A DNA stretch of 64,000 nt, from the NCBI RefSeq assembly GCF_014356525.2, contig NC_052504.1, positions 59,540,637-59,604,636 of the forward strand, given 5' to 3'. Each line of letters starts with the position of its first letter. The stretch's first letter is position 1. This DNA is from Nilaparvata lugens (Eukaryota > Arthropoda > Insecta > Hemiptera > Delphacidae). A program made the position numbers and the translations under genes. Below, one piece after another: positions 1-12,170 of this stretch. The notes beneath the pieces are model-generated. The model saw only the letters and a program-made list of their open reading frames with translations, had not been told where the DNA came from and did no database searches.

Positions 1-961
1 AGAAATGAGGAAAAGTGACTTGCTATGAATTGATGGAAGATTGGAAGCCTTTTCAACCAAAAATTGTGGAGCTTGTCTGGTCCAGGCGCAGACCAGTTGC
101 TGGTTTTCGAGATTGCGTTTTTAACTTCAGCTGTTCCAATCAATATTCTTGGCATTTGTTGAGCTCCAGCCACTCTATCTTTCTCATTCTGAATCCATAA
201 AGCATTTTGATTATGATCCCTGCCACCCGCCCACAAACCTCTCCAGTACTTCTCAACCTCACTCAGCTGTGGATGCTCTCCTCCATCTTCAACCTGTTCT
301 CCACTTGGGCCCCTGTAAAAATCTTCTCACTTTTTTGAAACTTATAATTATCCTCCTCCCTTCTCAATGATATTCTGTAACGTCTCAGCCTATCAGCCTT
401 AACAGCCAGCTTCTGAGTGAGGGTATCTAGCATCTCTTGAGGGGTTCTATTCAATGGATCCCTGTTGGTGTGATGTGATGCTTCTCTTCTCAATTGTTGG
501 TAAGCATGAACAACCTTTCTTGATCTATTACCTTGCATGTATTGAGTAAGTCGTCCTAGTTTCTTCCTGAGCATATCAACTTGTCTACAGAGTCTCTCTT
601 CCCAAGGTGGTATCCTTTTCTTCCTGAGTACTCTTTGTGCACCAGATACATCAATCCCAATTGCTCTCACAATTGCCACAATTGAGCAGTACATGACTGA
701 ATGAAGTTCATCAAATGTCAATTTATCCAAATCAATGATTCGAGGTATCAACTCATTCATATTCTGGCAAGCCAATAACAGGTTTCTTGAGGGATGTACC
801 CGAGGTATTGCTGGCCTACTTAAATGGTCTGTTCCATCAAACTCAGCAAGTGCTCTCCTAAACTCAATTTCCTCCTTCAACTCCTGATCAGGACCCTCCA
901 CTGCACCAACCTCATTGAGTGGAACTGGGTGAGCAATTTCTGGCAAGAGGACAGGAATCTC

Positions 962-1030
<69 letters not shown>

Positions 1031-1036
1031 CATCAT
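1..1036 (-). pseudogene. LINE ORF2 fragment: pre-RT linker and start of reverse transcriptase
   Basis: The minus strand encodes a 257-residue open stretch (1036-263). After a frameshift near 263 it continues to the left edge. The basic linker (PPWEERLCRQVDM, then a GRLTQY-type segment and a TPQEMLDTL-type segment) resembles the region before the RT domain in a widespread insect and marine LINE group. The continuation holds the hallmark RT entry motif SNWSAPGPDKLHNFW at about 100-60. The product would be a retrotransposon polyprotein for target-primed reverse transcription. It is inactive here: frameshifted, interrupted on its upstream side by a (TTA)n tract read as poly-Ile, and cut by the window edge. 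Clade is uncertain (R2/R4-like or an APE group). A further short open stretch (1095-1260, minus) could be an upstream remnant, but I cannot confirm it. Confidence 0.72.
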
Positions 1037-1045
1037 TATTATTAT
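965..1045. repeat. (TTA/ATT)n microsatellite
   Basis: A nearly pure trinucleotide tract of about 25 units with a few CAT variants near the right end. It lies upstream of the LINE fragment and generates a meaningless poly-Ile/poly-Tyr reading frame on the two strands. Confidence 0.97.
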
Positions 1046-1830
1046 CTACTGCCAGTAAATTTTATTGTTTTATTGTTTTATTCTTTTGAATTGAATAGTT
1101 GAAGCATCACCTGGATCTGAATTGGCGAGGATTGCCCGGTCTCTCATGAATCGAAGGCGATACTTGAATCGGCTCCATAGACCCTGCAGTAGACGCAGAA
1201 GACTTCGATTGAGAAAGCCACAACCTCAAACCGTACCTCGTCATTTGTTCTGGGGTCGATGAAGAACACTTCCTGAAAACTTATCTGAAATTTTAAGAAT
1301 AAATTGTTTTTAATCTGTAGTTAGAAAGCCAACACCGTACTTCAATTCACGAGAAGTTTTCATTCCCTTTACAGTACCATATAAAAGTATAATAATTATG
1401 TTAATTGAATGAATGTTTATTGGAGATCAGTGCTTTCCACAATATATTAATATTGACTCATTCATATCAAGTTATTACCACCTTATTTTCCAGGTATTTA
1501 GTGATGTGTACTTTGTTTGATGATCTAATAATAATAATACAGCATTCATCCTCTGATCTATCTCTTTAAAAATGGAAAATAGATACTGGAATATATAGAT
1601 TCATTAGAAATACAAAATTTCTAGGGCATATTGAGAGGATAAAGATTGATAGGATCCCCAGAGCAGTCATGACTTACAAGCCAGAAGGAAAAAGAACTAT
1701 TGATAGGCCTTTAGTTATTTAGTTGGTTATTTTATGTTAAGTCCATAAGGTGGGCATAAAACCCCCAAGGTCACGTCATGAGAACACAAAAAGAAACAAG
1801 TAGGCCAGTCGATCTATCAGTCCAAAAGAA
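1046..1830. other. Unassigned AT-rich stretch
   Basis: I see no supported gene or element. It contains short AT-rich runs and small open frames that look like chance. Confidence 0.5.
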
Positions 1831-2164
1831 AACGAATAAAAAAATCTGGTGTGGTACACTCACACAACTTTCCTTGCTCATTGAACTGTAAGCCTTATCC
1901 TTAGACGAGAATAATATAGGGGAATAACATAATGACGATTGGCGGCAAAATATTTGCAACTATGATCAGACTACTTTATATGTGTATATATAATTATTGT
2001 TTTCAGAGTACTTTTTCCTTCGTGTAAATTGTGGAATTCGATGATTTTTTTCAAAAGTCGTCAAAACAGCTGTTCTACAGATGAAATATGACTGCGTCAT
2101 AATCGACTATGACTGCGTTCTTCTTATAAACTGCTCTACCTACCTACCTCATGCACGAGAAGGA

Positions 2165-2665
2165 GATTACAAAGTCCATTTCTCAAGGATGGGGTGGACC
2201 CCCCATTAGTTTCTCAGGGAAAAGACTCATGCCAGTTGATAGAGCTGATAAATAACTATACAGGATATGAATTTGAAAAGAATCGGTCAAGTAATTTTTG
2301 AGAAAATCGTGAAAAACATGGTTTTTTAGTAATTATCTGCCATTTTTCTCAAGAATATTACGGAGCTCCTGCAATTTTCCCAGAAATGAGACTCATGTCA
2401 GTTTATAGGGCTTATGAATAGCTAGCTATCTATGGTGTAAATTTGAAGAAAATCGTAGAAGCCGTTTTCGAGAAAACCGTAAAATCATGGTTTTTTAGTC
2501 ATTATCCGCCATTTTTCTCAAGAATATTACGGAGCTCCTGGATTTTCCCAGAAATGAGACCCATGTCAGTTGATAGGACTTATAAATAGCTATCCATGGT
2601 ATAAATTTGAAGAAAATCATTAGAGCGGTTTTCGAGAAAAACGAGAAAAACATGGGTTTTTAGTA
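2165..2665 (+). repeat. Three tandem ~167-bp units inside the (CA)n element
   Basis: The phrase ATGGTTTTTTAGT (or a near variant) recurs at 2318, 2487 and 2652, giving spacings of 169 and 165 bp. The copy near 54000 appears to have only one unit, so unit number varies within the family. Confidence 0.8.
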
Positions 2666-2782
2666 ATTATCCGCCATCTTGAATTGAATTTTATTGAATT
2701 TCTTATTGTTGGATCCTTATCGTATAAGGACCTTGAATTTAAAATTTCAAGTCAATCGGTTAATTAGGAATGGAGTTATCGT

Positions 2783-2943
<161 letters not shown>

Positions 2944-3106
2944 GACCAAAACCCAAAAATCATGTTTTTGTACTCAGGGGGCTTCATGGTTTTGAAACGT
3001 ATAGAAAACTTGAAATTAGGGTACCTTAATTTTTTTTGGAAAGCAATACTTTCCTTACCTATAGTAATAGGGCAAGGAAAGTAACAAGCGAAAGAGAAGA
3101 AATTAA

Positions 3107-3400
3107 TCAAAAATAGGCGCTTACCAAGCTGCTGTACAAAGGATCATCCGACAATAAGCCTTTCAGGATCCTCCGAAATTTGCCGGCAGGCAGATTCCTA
3201 GCCATCACTGGCAGCTTGTTGAAGAGCCTGACATATAGATAGGCAAAGCTCGATCGAGTCCTGCTCAGTCTTTGGTAGGGCTCGTTCAGCTTCTGTCTCC
3301 AGCTCGAACAATAGAAGCTAACGTGTGAAGGTAGTCTGTCAGGTAGTCTGTTCATATGCTCATGTGGGGGCTGTTTTTCATTTAACATCATCTCAGACAT
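3107..3400 (-). pseudogene. LINE ORF2 C-terminal fragment
   Basis: A minus-strand frame of about 97 residues resembles the post-RT tail of CR1/Jockey-group LINE ORF2. It has an arginine-rich SRTRSSFAYLYVRLFNKLP segment and then a KFRRILKGLLSDDPLYS-type end. This matches the typical Ser-Phe-x-Tyr ... LxNxLP ... F+xxLKxxL pattern. The start is a 5' truncation rather than a true initiation site. It abuts the 3' end of the (CA)n element at 3085. Role when intact: C-terminal part of a retrotransposon polyprotein. Confidence 0.55.
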
Positions 3401-3702
3401 TCATCACTAAAATATTACAGTACTCAATTTGCTGCTATTATCGTTATTGCAACTCCCAATACGTTATCGTTATTGTTTGCCCTTGTTCTCATACTTTACC
3501 GTGCAATCCTATTTAAAACTCATCTAAAATAATCTCTAGCACTTTCTTAATAGTCTCCTCTACTTCTCACTTTTCTTTTCCATTTTCTTCTTCATCTTAT
3601 AGTTATTATAATTACTAGAATATTATTGTAGTTATTACATGTATTATAACTGTTAAATTGTTGTGATTGTTGCGAAGATGATTATTATTATTTTCCATTC
3701 TT

Positions 3703-3820
3703 CTTCTTCTTCTTCTTCTTCTTCTTCTTCTTCTTCTTCTCCTTCTTCTTCTTCTTCTCTTCTTCTTCTTCTTCTCTTCTTCTTCTTCTTCTTCTTCTTC
3801 TTCTTTTCTTCTTCTTTCCT
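3703..3820. repeat. (CTT)n microsatellite
   Basis: A tract of TTC/CTT repeats with a few CTCTT slips, within a wider pyrimidine-rich region (3530-4200). It produces long Lys/Arg/Glu-rich spurious frames on the minus strand. Confidence 0.95.
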
Positions 3821-4189
3821 TGATTAATTCCATCACAAATACGATGCTCTATTTCCAACTCTATAGTTCAGTTTCAAAAGTTCTTCTCAATTGTGCACAT
3901 TTCTTCTTTCTCTTCTCTCCTTCCCTATTATTATCATTTTTCCCCTGTGATTTATCCAGTATGTTTCAATGTTTATTTGCTTTGTCACAATAGATTACCT
4001 TTTCTCTTTCTATCTGAGTACTCTCTACTAATATCCATATTTGATATTCGATTCATCCTCACAGTAAATCATACATTTATGAAAATATTATTAATTATCT
4101 GTTGTATAATGTATCATTTCTCAAGCGATAACTTTTTTAAAGATTTTTCGTTTTTCTCCAGGCTTTTTCTTCTCTTTTGCAGTTTCTAC

Positions 4190-5090
4190 TGGATTCCATT
4201 CCACTCCATCTCCACTCTTGTGCACGATCTTTCACTACTGGATTCCATCTCTCTCTATCTTCACTTGGACTCGATTTTCCACCACTGGATTCCATCTCTC
4301 TCTGTCTCCACTTGGACTCAGTTCTTCCACTACTTGATTCCTTCTTGCTTTACCTCCACTTGGACTAGAGCTTCCACTACCTAGGTCAGTTCTTCCACAA
4401 TCTCCATCTTATTCAGCATTCGGATCATTCACCACTGGAACTTCACAGATCACAACGTCCATATCTTATTGTGTTAAGTGGATTTTTGAACTAGTGTTAT
4501 TAAATAGTGAAGGGAGCCGAACTGTCAAGGCATACAGAATGCACTCTAATCAAGAGACTTTTTCATTTAGGTTAAGTTTTATCAGTTTCATTTCCATTTT
4601 CCCCGTCATGTGTCGTTCAGAGGTCAGTTCAAGGTTGGTCTGTTGCTTCCATGATGCCTCTCACTGACACGTCAGCTCGCTCGCCCTCAAGTAGGTATGA
4701 TTATTTCAATAATAGTAATAGTGACACAGGTTTGTGTCTATCAAATAAGCTCCACTCTTTCAAAAAACTTTTCAAGGCTGCTCACCTTAACGTCCTAACC
4801 CTCAGCTGTCACATTGATGAAATCAGAGCAATCTTCCATTTTCAGGACTTCAATATAATTGGAATTCCCAAATCATTTTTGAAGCCTAGTATTCCATCAA
4901 ATCTTGTTGCATTACCTGAATATAATCTCATCCGAAATGATAGATTAAATAAAGCTTGTGGGGGTGTAGCAGTTTATGTGAGAGATGGTAACAAAACAAA
5001 AGTTTTAATCACATCTAAACAGGATTATTGTTTAGACCAGAGTTCATGCTACTTCAATTATCCTTATCTAGTTCTTTTTTTAGAGGGTTT
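4190..5090 (+). mobile_element. LINE Y copy 1: 5' leader and truncated ORF2 head
   Basis: This region is colinear with 29312-30080 of the longer Y copy. The shared leader includes GAAGGGAGCCGAACTG, TTTTTCATTTAGG and the CTTCCATGATGCCTCTCAC start context. The leader has ~50-bp tandem units (about 4185-4385; Leu-Asp-Ser-type in translation) containing CTGGATTCCATCTCTCTC and CCACTTGGACT. Homology stops near 5085. The copy therefore keeps its 5' end and has lost its 3' end, the reverse of the usual LINE truncation, so a later deletion or rearrangement is implied. Confidence 0.8.
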
Positions 5091-5169
5091 CTCAATTACG
5101 CCGAAGATACGCCCAAAATTTAGTGGTTTAACAGTATTTTTTGCGTTTTCTCATCCTTTTGGAAACTAA
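4651..5169 (+). pseudogene. LINE Y ORF2, N-terminal APE fragment
   Basis: The ATG at 4651 is in the same context as the ATG at 29654 in the fuller copy. The first ~130 residues match the start of an AP-like endonuclease: AHLNVLTLSCHIDEIRAIF (catalytic Asn region), an IIGIPKSFLKPS segment where the sister copy has ISESFL (the catalytic Glu is Lys here), and NKACGGVAVYVRDG. Homology ends about residue 145, and the last residues are read from unrelated DNA. The lost Glu and the truncation make it non-functional. Confidence 0.8.
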
Positions 5170-5890
5170 TCAACAAAAGATGTTCAAATTTGGTAAACAG
5201 GTTCATCTAATATGTTCAAATAAGTATTGGAAGGGCTTTGAAATACCGCCAAAACATGCGCCCAAAATCGTCAAAATGATTTTTCAGTAGGCTAACAGAA
5301 GGACAGAGTAGTTCAAATTTGGTGGAGAGGGTTTAGCTAGGGTCTAGAAATTTCACAAATAGAGGACTTCAAAATTTCTTCAATGACACGCTTAAAAATC
5401 AGCATTTTTCTGTGTTTTCTCACTTTTTTAATAATTGATGGGACATATTAATTCATAGTTGATACACAGGTTTAGCTGAGGTGGAAAAGGAAAAATGTTG
5501 TATCAGGAGCATGCTTTGAAAAATTCATGGGAAGATACGCCCAAAATAGGTGTTTTTTCTACCGTTTTCATAGCTTTCACAAGATAGAATTAACATAAAA
5601 CGTTCAAATTAGGTACAGAGGCTCATCTAGGGTCTAAATATTGAAATGAATTCAATACTTCACCGGAGATACGCTAAAAATTTGCGTTTTTTTAAAACTT
5701 AAATCTTTTTCATTATTTTATAGACAAATTATTGTTAAAATTTGTACCACAAGTCCAAGTACTTACAAGTCTGTCTTATTTTTTTGGGGTGTTGAGTGAG
5801 TTTTTTCAAGGTTTTCAGGAGCAAAATTTAATTAACATTAAAGTGTGAATGATATCGTGTACACAGGTTTAGCTTAAGTAATGGCGTTGC
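5090..5890 (+). repeat. Decayed ~140-bp tandem (satellite-like) array
   Basis: The phrase TACGCCCAAAAT or a close variant recurs near 5108, 5257, 5385, 5543 and 5666, 123-156 bp apart. Each unit also carries TTCAAATTTGGT-like and ACAGGTTTAGCT/GAGGTTCATCTA-like phrases. The last recognisable phrase (ACACAGGTTTAGCTTAAG) is at about 5861. Units are highly diverged. No protein is encoded. Confidence 0.7.
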
Positions 5891-7970
5891 TAAATTATAA
5901 CAATTTCTTTTCTCAAGTTTTTCATACTTGGAGAAGGTCCGATATGGATGTTTGTTAAGTTCTTCACGTCAGTTCAATTTCGAGTTTCTAAGAACTATTA
6001 GACTGGAATACAGTTATTCTCATAATATCCTAATCAAGTGTCTAATTGAGAAATAACTAGAATCACTTTGGAACCCTGCACTCTGAACTTTGAACTTTCA
6101 ACCCTGCACTTCATAATTCCAATAGAACTAGTTATTGAATCGAGCCAGACTCTCCTGACTTTCTGACGGAAGAAAGCAAGCTCAAATGAAAGAGATCCTA
6201 TTAAAGAATTTGACCCTATTACTGGATAATCAAACGAAGAATCAACTCATGAATATTTTGAGGGTTCTACAGATTCAACTCACAAATGGATTTTGTTCGT
6301 CCATCATTTTCAACTTTCCGTAGTCGGAATAAATGGAAAGACCATATGAGTCAAAGCTTTTCGAATAGAGCTGACCCAAATATAGACAAGAGAAAGTCGC
6401 TAGAATCGTTAGCTACCGGATGTTTACCAAAGAGCAAAGTTTGTTCATAAATCAGTTTTAGAAATCTATCAGCCCAACTTATCCCCTCGTTCGCTAAGAT
6501 TCGGGAGAAAAGCTCCAATTCTGCGGCTCTGAATTATCGAAGCAGAACACCCTAACTCTAAAAGCATCTGAGTGTTTTAGAGCTTCAAGGTACATTTTGT
6601 CAACAGATCAATAGCTGCTCCATTGAAAGTTAAGCAACTATTTGATCACCACGTCGTCTAAGGGTATCTCATTATTGAGTAGTCTTGAAATGTGTATTCA
6701 TATTCTATTACGTAATGGAGGAGATGATAGATTATTATACCAATAAATATTGAACATCAAATCAACAGGTAATCAAATCTAGGATTTCAATTTTAGGATT
6801 TTTACAAGAATTCTATGAATACTTTACGATTAGAACTGCAACATCACTAACTCAGCCTAATCAAGATTTTTTTTTCTCTTTCATCACTGAATAGAAACTT
6901 ATTCGTGATAAAGCAACTAGAAAATTCAATATATAGCCCATTTTCCGCCGCTCAACTAGCCAGGTTGTCATGCTACTACTAACAGATCAATGTTAGATGG
7001 TGAATAACTTATTCTCAACCTGCTATAATCAAGAATTGGGATGTATTATATGATGATTTGAAATATTACTCAACATAATGTATAATGCAGAAATTATTAA
7101 AATAGTTTTTTTAGAACTTGGAACAATATGTTGAACTTTGTAATATTATGAGTACCTTATTCTGTAAAGCAGTTCAATTATGGAATCCAACATCAAATTA
7201 ATTATTGCAAAATAGTTGGTTTTGAACAGTAATAAAATCAATAGTATATTTGAAATTGGAGCTTCTTCGTTTATCAATCAATAATTCTTCTTCTAGAATA
7301 ATATGAACATTTCTGTTATCAAGTTTAGTTTTGGAATCGAGGTTTTTTGAACGATCCAGACTTGACAAGTTCTCTTTCGATCTGACTCAAGCATCAGCCG
7401 TTCGCGCTTTGTTATGCTCTAAAAATCTAAATATACTAACTTGATTTAATGTTAATTCAGTTTTTCAAACTTAATGTGGAATGAGTGTCATTACGATATA
7501 AATGTGAATGAGTTACTATGAACTAATTGCTATGAACTAATATTAAAAGTCTATGCACTATGCACTAAGTGCTAGCACTATGAACTAGTCTAGCACTATG
7601 AACTAAGTGCTATGAACTAATTAATATTAAAAGTCTCAAGATTCGGGTTTTTGTTAGGCTTCTAACAGCATCTCTTCAGTCAGCAACAAGGTAAATCTTT
7701 CCTGATTAATCTATACTTATGAAATATTCTTATCTCACTGACTCACTCACTCACTGATCACGATTTTTGGAAAACTACTGGTTGGATGGCAACAAAACTT
7801 GGAATATAGCTTCCTTATACGTCCTAGGTGCTCACTGAGAGATCTTTTGGCGATATTTCAACTCTAAGGGTGGCTTTTAAGGGTTTAAAGTTCGTCTTTT
7901 AGCATGTATATTCTTCTTCTCCCAATCTCTTATTATAATAGAATTGTCCATATCATATGTAACTATAGAA
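5891..7970. other. Unassigned AT-rich stretch with a small local repeat
   Basis: I see no supported gene in about 2 kb. At 7515-7640 a short phrase CTATGAACTAA/GCACTATGAACTA is repeated about six times, and ATTAATATTAAAAGTCT occurs at both ends. This is probably replication slippage. Confidence 0.5.
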
Positions 7971-7973
7971 CTA

Positions 7974-8020
7974 CTAGCAGGAACCCGTGCTTCGCAAGGA
8001 TCTACTTTCAAACTTGATAA
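7974..8020 (-). mobile_element. Helitron-like 3' terminus
   Basis: Read on the minus strand: GCGAAGCACGGGTTCCTGCTAG followed by T (7977-7973). This resembles the 3' end of insect Helitrons, which have a GC-rich hairpin about 10 bp before a CTAG end with insertion next to T. The right hairpin arm is intact and the left arm degraded. The adjoining 8050-8170 holds a TGTCTGTTTGTGTGTTTG stretch of the kind common in such nonautonomous elements. No Rep/helicase gene is visible. Confidence 0.45.
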
Positions 8021-9770
8021 TTTGAAAACTTGACGTAATGAATTCTATCTTCTATGTATAGATATTTATAAAAATGAATGTCTGTTTGTGTGTTTGTTCC
8101 CTATGACTTGAAAAATATTTGACATAACGGCATGAAACTTTGGGAATATGTTGTGTGAATATTGGGGATTGTTTCTGACCAGAAATTTTAATAGGGTGGC
8201 TAATAATGATTATTTATTAATCCATTTTTCACAGACCTATGATTTCGAAATTGTCGGCCTAGCGGCTTCCGGAGAACGGAAAGATGATCATGATTCAAGA
8301 ATCAAGATCATATTGAGATAATATGCTTCAGCATCTAAAGTTACCAGCTGTAATAAAGACGTCACCCTATGATAAATTGTGTAGGCTACTGGTATTACAA
8401 CGGTAGTTTGGAGTTGAAGTGTAGTTGATTGGTACCAGCTGTAGATAATGGTTCCTTAGAAGACCTATACAAATAATTATCACTCCCCTATCATTGAGTA
8501 AACGGAAAATGTTGGAAAAAATTATTCATCTGATGGAAGAGAGTTGTTCATATTGCATTCATTAATGGCAGAATAATTTCCATTTTTTTTTTTAATTTAG
8601 CTTAGCTTATATTCATCCTAAAATGTAAGATGGAAAGAATATGTAATTCTGTGTGATTCATCGTACATCGCATATTTCCTGGACCATCTATTGACGATCA
8701 ACAACTGAAAACATTGAATTCATCTTTGAAACACTGATTTATCCCATCTAATTTTTTTTAATTCAACACTTTACTTTCAGATATTACTACCAATTGATTG
8801 AGAAGAATATGTTTTGGGAATAATGAATGCTGCATGACTAAGCACATAGGAAGTCCGTATTCAGATGTAAATGAAAATATTGATTGTCAGATAAATTTCA
8901 TGATTCACCAAATAAAGTAAAGTGTGACATGAGATACATTGACTTTTTGGCGGTACGAAGTTCGCCAGGTAAGCTAGTTGTAAATAAAGCTTTATTATTA
9001 ATAGTCAACGCTGAAAAAAGACAGGCTCAATCACCAGGAAATATAAATATACTATACTATAAATTCTATGAAGGACCAGTAAGCCAATAATTTTGAGTAG
9101 TTAAATCACTTCCATTATGGACACTGGATACATTATGGACAATCAATACGTATGAAATTTATTAGCTACAAAATGAAAAACTTTGATTGAAGTGACCCAG
9201 ACTACCACAATATGAATAACCATTTAGATCAAATATAAAAAATTACTCACATCTCTCATCAACTCGTACTTTTTGTTCACAAAATATCTACACAAAAATA
9301 TAAGTTATATTGAATGAACTCACGGCTAATAGTACTCAAGTTTGTCTTTTTCTGGCCGTGCAACAAATAAATGTAGGTTTATGTTTGCCATCTTGTTTTT
9401 GTAATCTTGTTGTCTATCAAGAAATTTTTCAATGTTTTTTTTCTGTTTTCAATAAAATTTAAATTTGAAAAAAGAATTATCAACAAACTCCTAACCAAAG
9501 AAAAGCTCTGTGCTCAGTATTCTAGTCGGAATGTATGAGACTCCATATACAGCTGATAGAAGGCCAAGCATAAGCATACAACAATGGAGCAAACACGTGG
9601 CAATAAGCTCGCGCTTTCGATCCACAGAAAATTAAATTCGATCAGCTGATTGATAAAATTATTTTAAGCTTTCCAATGATTACAACATAATATGTTAGAA
9701 TATCATGTGTCAATTATATCAGTTCCATAATATGGCATTCACCTTACCATGTTCATAACCTTACTAAATA
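8021..9770. other. Unassigned, probably body of nonautonomous repeat at left
   Basis: I see no coding region I can support. A 68-codon open frame (8884-9090) starts at TTG and matches nothing I recognise. Confidence 0.4.
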
Positions 9771-9779
9771 GGATCCTTT

Positions 9780-10190
9780 TTCATCCTTTGAAACCCTTAG
9801 AGGCAAAATATCTCAAAATCCGTTCTTAGTGCGCGTCTAGCATGTTTGAAGAATATTTTTGCAAAGTTTCAAGTCTGTGGGACAATTAGTTTGAGCTGTA
9901 GTGTGATTTTACATCAAAATTTTCGAAAAATGCCCTCTCCTGACGTTCCTCATGACTTTGCTGTGCAATGAGCGGTTAAAAATTACAACATTTTGGGGGG
10001 GCCCCAGCTCCCTCAGGGGGGCAAATTTCTGAAAATCCTTTCTTAGTGGATGTTTCCAGGCTACCATAAACAATCGTGCAGAATTTCAAGTTTTTAGGCT
10101 CAGTAGTTTGGGCTGTGGTGTGATTTCAGTCTGTAGGGGCTTAGCCTTTTATAAGTATAAGAGAAGAGAAGAGAAGAGAAGAGATAATCT
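9780..10190 (+). repeat. Internal duplication (two diverged ~200-bp units) plus (AGAGA)n
   Basis: Two related units start near 9790 and 10005. Both contain CAAATnTCTGAAAATCC-type, TTTCTTAGTG and TTTCAAGTnT sequence, then TTTGnGCTGTnGTGTGATTT. The region ends in TAGGGGCTTAGCCTTTTATA and a short (AGAGA)n run (10159-10185). This layout is typical of nonautonomous insect repeats. Confidence 0.6.
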
Positions 10191-10900
10191 AGAAAGAGTA
10201 CCTCTTCGAAACAGTTGTTAACTGGCAACTAAATTGATAATTTTGCCAGGTTGGCATCAAGTTGAGATGAATTCATTAGGTTGGCTCCAAGTTAAAGAAC
10301 TAATTAAAATGCATTTATCGAGAACAAATTGATTGGGCACTGCTGCTTCAATAGGAGCTATACCTTGGAGTATAGATAATTTTTATTTTTCATAAAACAA
10401 ACTTTTATGACTTTTATAGAGCTGCTTCTATCAATTGATCCTATTCTATCAAGACTAATTTTGTTAGTATATCCGACAGATCATGAAAACTGCTTAAACA
10501 ATTTCGATGAAATTTCAATAATTCAGTATGATATTTATATGGAGGGCATTTTTAAAACTTTAGAAGTGTACGTTGTGGACTCTGTTGGCGAAGAATGAGG
10601 AAATTCGGCCAAAATTTAACTTGGGCGAGAAAAAGGGGCTATTTATTAGAACGGCCAAATAGCTGTTGTTTCTTTTCCTAATGTAAAAAATCTTCCATAG
10701 AAGTAAGGCGCTTTTCCCATGAATCAATCATTCTCGAACATTGATTGTTCAACATTGAGATTCTCAAACATTGAGAAATAAGAAGGTAGCTTTCGAAAAA
10801 AATATTGGAGAATATGCATAACAGTTCGTTGACTGTCAGTATTCCTCATTAATAGCATCAATGCTCCCCATTCAAACAATGCTGACACATTGATGTGAAT
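10191..10900. other. Unassigned AT-rich stretch
   Basis: No gene can be supported. The open frame 10407-10598 contains a phrase (ATCCGACAGATCATGAAAAC...) similar to one at 11200-11245. This suggests decayed repeat sequence rather than coding DNA. Confidence 0.4.
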
Positions 10901-11014
10901 CTTACTATAATTTGATTACTTTAGATCAGATGAAGATAATGATGTTGATGATCGCTACTTACTATAATTTGGTTGCTTTAGATCAGATGAAGATAATAAT
11001 GTTGATGATCGCTA
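10901..11014 (+). repeat. 57-bp tandem duplication
   Basis: CTTACTATAATTTG starts units at 10901 and 10958. Both continue with TTAGATCAGATGAAGATAAT and end GATGATCGCTA. The units differ at only a few bases, so the duplication is recent. Confidence 0.95.
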
Positions 11015-11356
11015 CTGTTTCAATTTCAATCATGTTTGACATTAATTTTTACTTCTGATGCCAGCTGTCATTATTATGTGAAAAAATAAATAATAAAAAT
11101 ATTATTGAATGGAATCACAATCATGAAGTCAATTAAACTAAGAAAGCAATATTCCTGTTTGAATATGTGTGTTTGTGGATATGTAGCCTATGTATGTCGG
11201 ACGGATCTCGAAAACAGCTCTAACGATTTTGATTAAATCAGGAATATAGTGTGTTTGCGACAAAAAACATTATTTTGGAACAGGTCTCAACTCTGGGAAG
11301 ATTCGCTGACGTTCCTTGAGAAAGGATTATTGGTCCCTCAAGTAGCAGCTGATCAG

Positions 11357-11875
11357 AAAAAATCGGGTGTGGCGCAGTCACACAACATTCCTTGCCGTTA
11401 TGAAAATTGATCACCTAGACGCGCATCTCAAGTCTACTTAACAACAAAAATCCGAGCCAGCTGGTGACAGGACAATAACGCTGGAGACATACGAGGTCTG
11501 CTATCTCTTCATAGTGAATCATTTAATATAATCAACAGTTGCCAACAGATTGCAATTGGATAATCACATTTTCTCGAAGTTCGTGCTTATTTTCAATTTA
11601 AGGTGGAAATGTTACTGAACATTAATTGTAGTGATTTTCATGCTCAATTTTTTCCACTCAATTTTTTTGTTTAAATTTTATCTGAAGCTTGATAACTGGG
11701 AATCTTAAATCAAACTTTGCATAGAGAGGCGGAGCTCCTGAATTTTTACAGATATGGGACAAACCCTGTTTTTGACTACATTTTCGCCATTCCAGCCGCC
11801 ATCTTGAAATGCATTTGATCGAAATTGATCGTGTCGGATCCTTATACTGTAGGGACCTTAAGTTCCACACACCCA

Positions 11876-11923
<48 letters not shown>
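11357..11923 (+). mobile_element. (CA)n-bearing repeat element, copy A (3' part replaced)
   Basis: It starts AATCGGGTGTGGCGCAGTC and runs colinearly with the reverse complement of 54472-53701. Shared phrases include CACACAACATTCCTTGCCG, AGCTGGTGACAGGACAATAA, CTGTTGGCAACTG (inverted) and GCATAGAGAGGCGGAGCTCC, then GTCGGATCCTTATACTGTAGGGACC and (CA)n. The copy stops inside the (CA)n tract, where a large foldback sequence begins at 11924. No protein is encoded. Confidence 0.8.
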
Positions 11924-11926
<3 letters not shown>

Positions 11927-12170
11927 CTACAGCTATTATGATTTTTTTTATTGGCTCACACACTCTTAAGGTGCGTACAGATTTACGCGCCGCGAACATG
12001 AGCAATTCAATTTTGATCAGCTGACTATATCTGTATTTTTACAGAAACGGTAAGATACAGATATAAAAAGCCTTTGCATCAGCTGATTAAAAATGAATTG
12101 TTCATGTTCGCGGCGCGTAAATCTGTACGCACCTTAAGAGTGTGTGAGCAAATGAAAATAGCTGTAGTTG
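11924..12170. mobile_element. Long foldback/MITE (about 90-100 bp inverted arms)
   Basis: The left arm (11924-12024) and the reverse complement of the right arm (12080-12170) share CAACTACAGCTATT, CTCACACACTCTTAAGG, TGCGTACAGATTTACGCGCC and GCGAACATGAnCAATTCA, then ATCAGCTGA. The loop is about 55 bp. Identity is very high in the core. The outer ~30 bp are also inverted but more diverged, so the element may sit inside an older inverted repeat. It has no coding capacity. Confidence 0.92.

Noticed and set aside
824..1102. Poly-Tyr frame on the plus strand
   Set aside because: Shadow of the (TTA)n tract and of the minus-strand LINE fragment.
3615..3836. Lys/Arg/Glu-rich minus-strand frame
   Set aside because: It is produced by the (CTT)n microsatellite.
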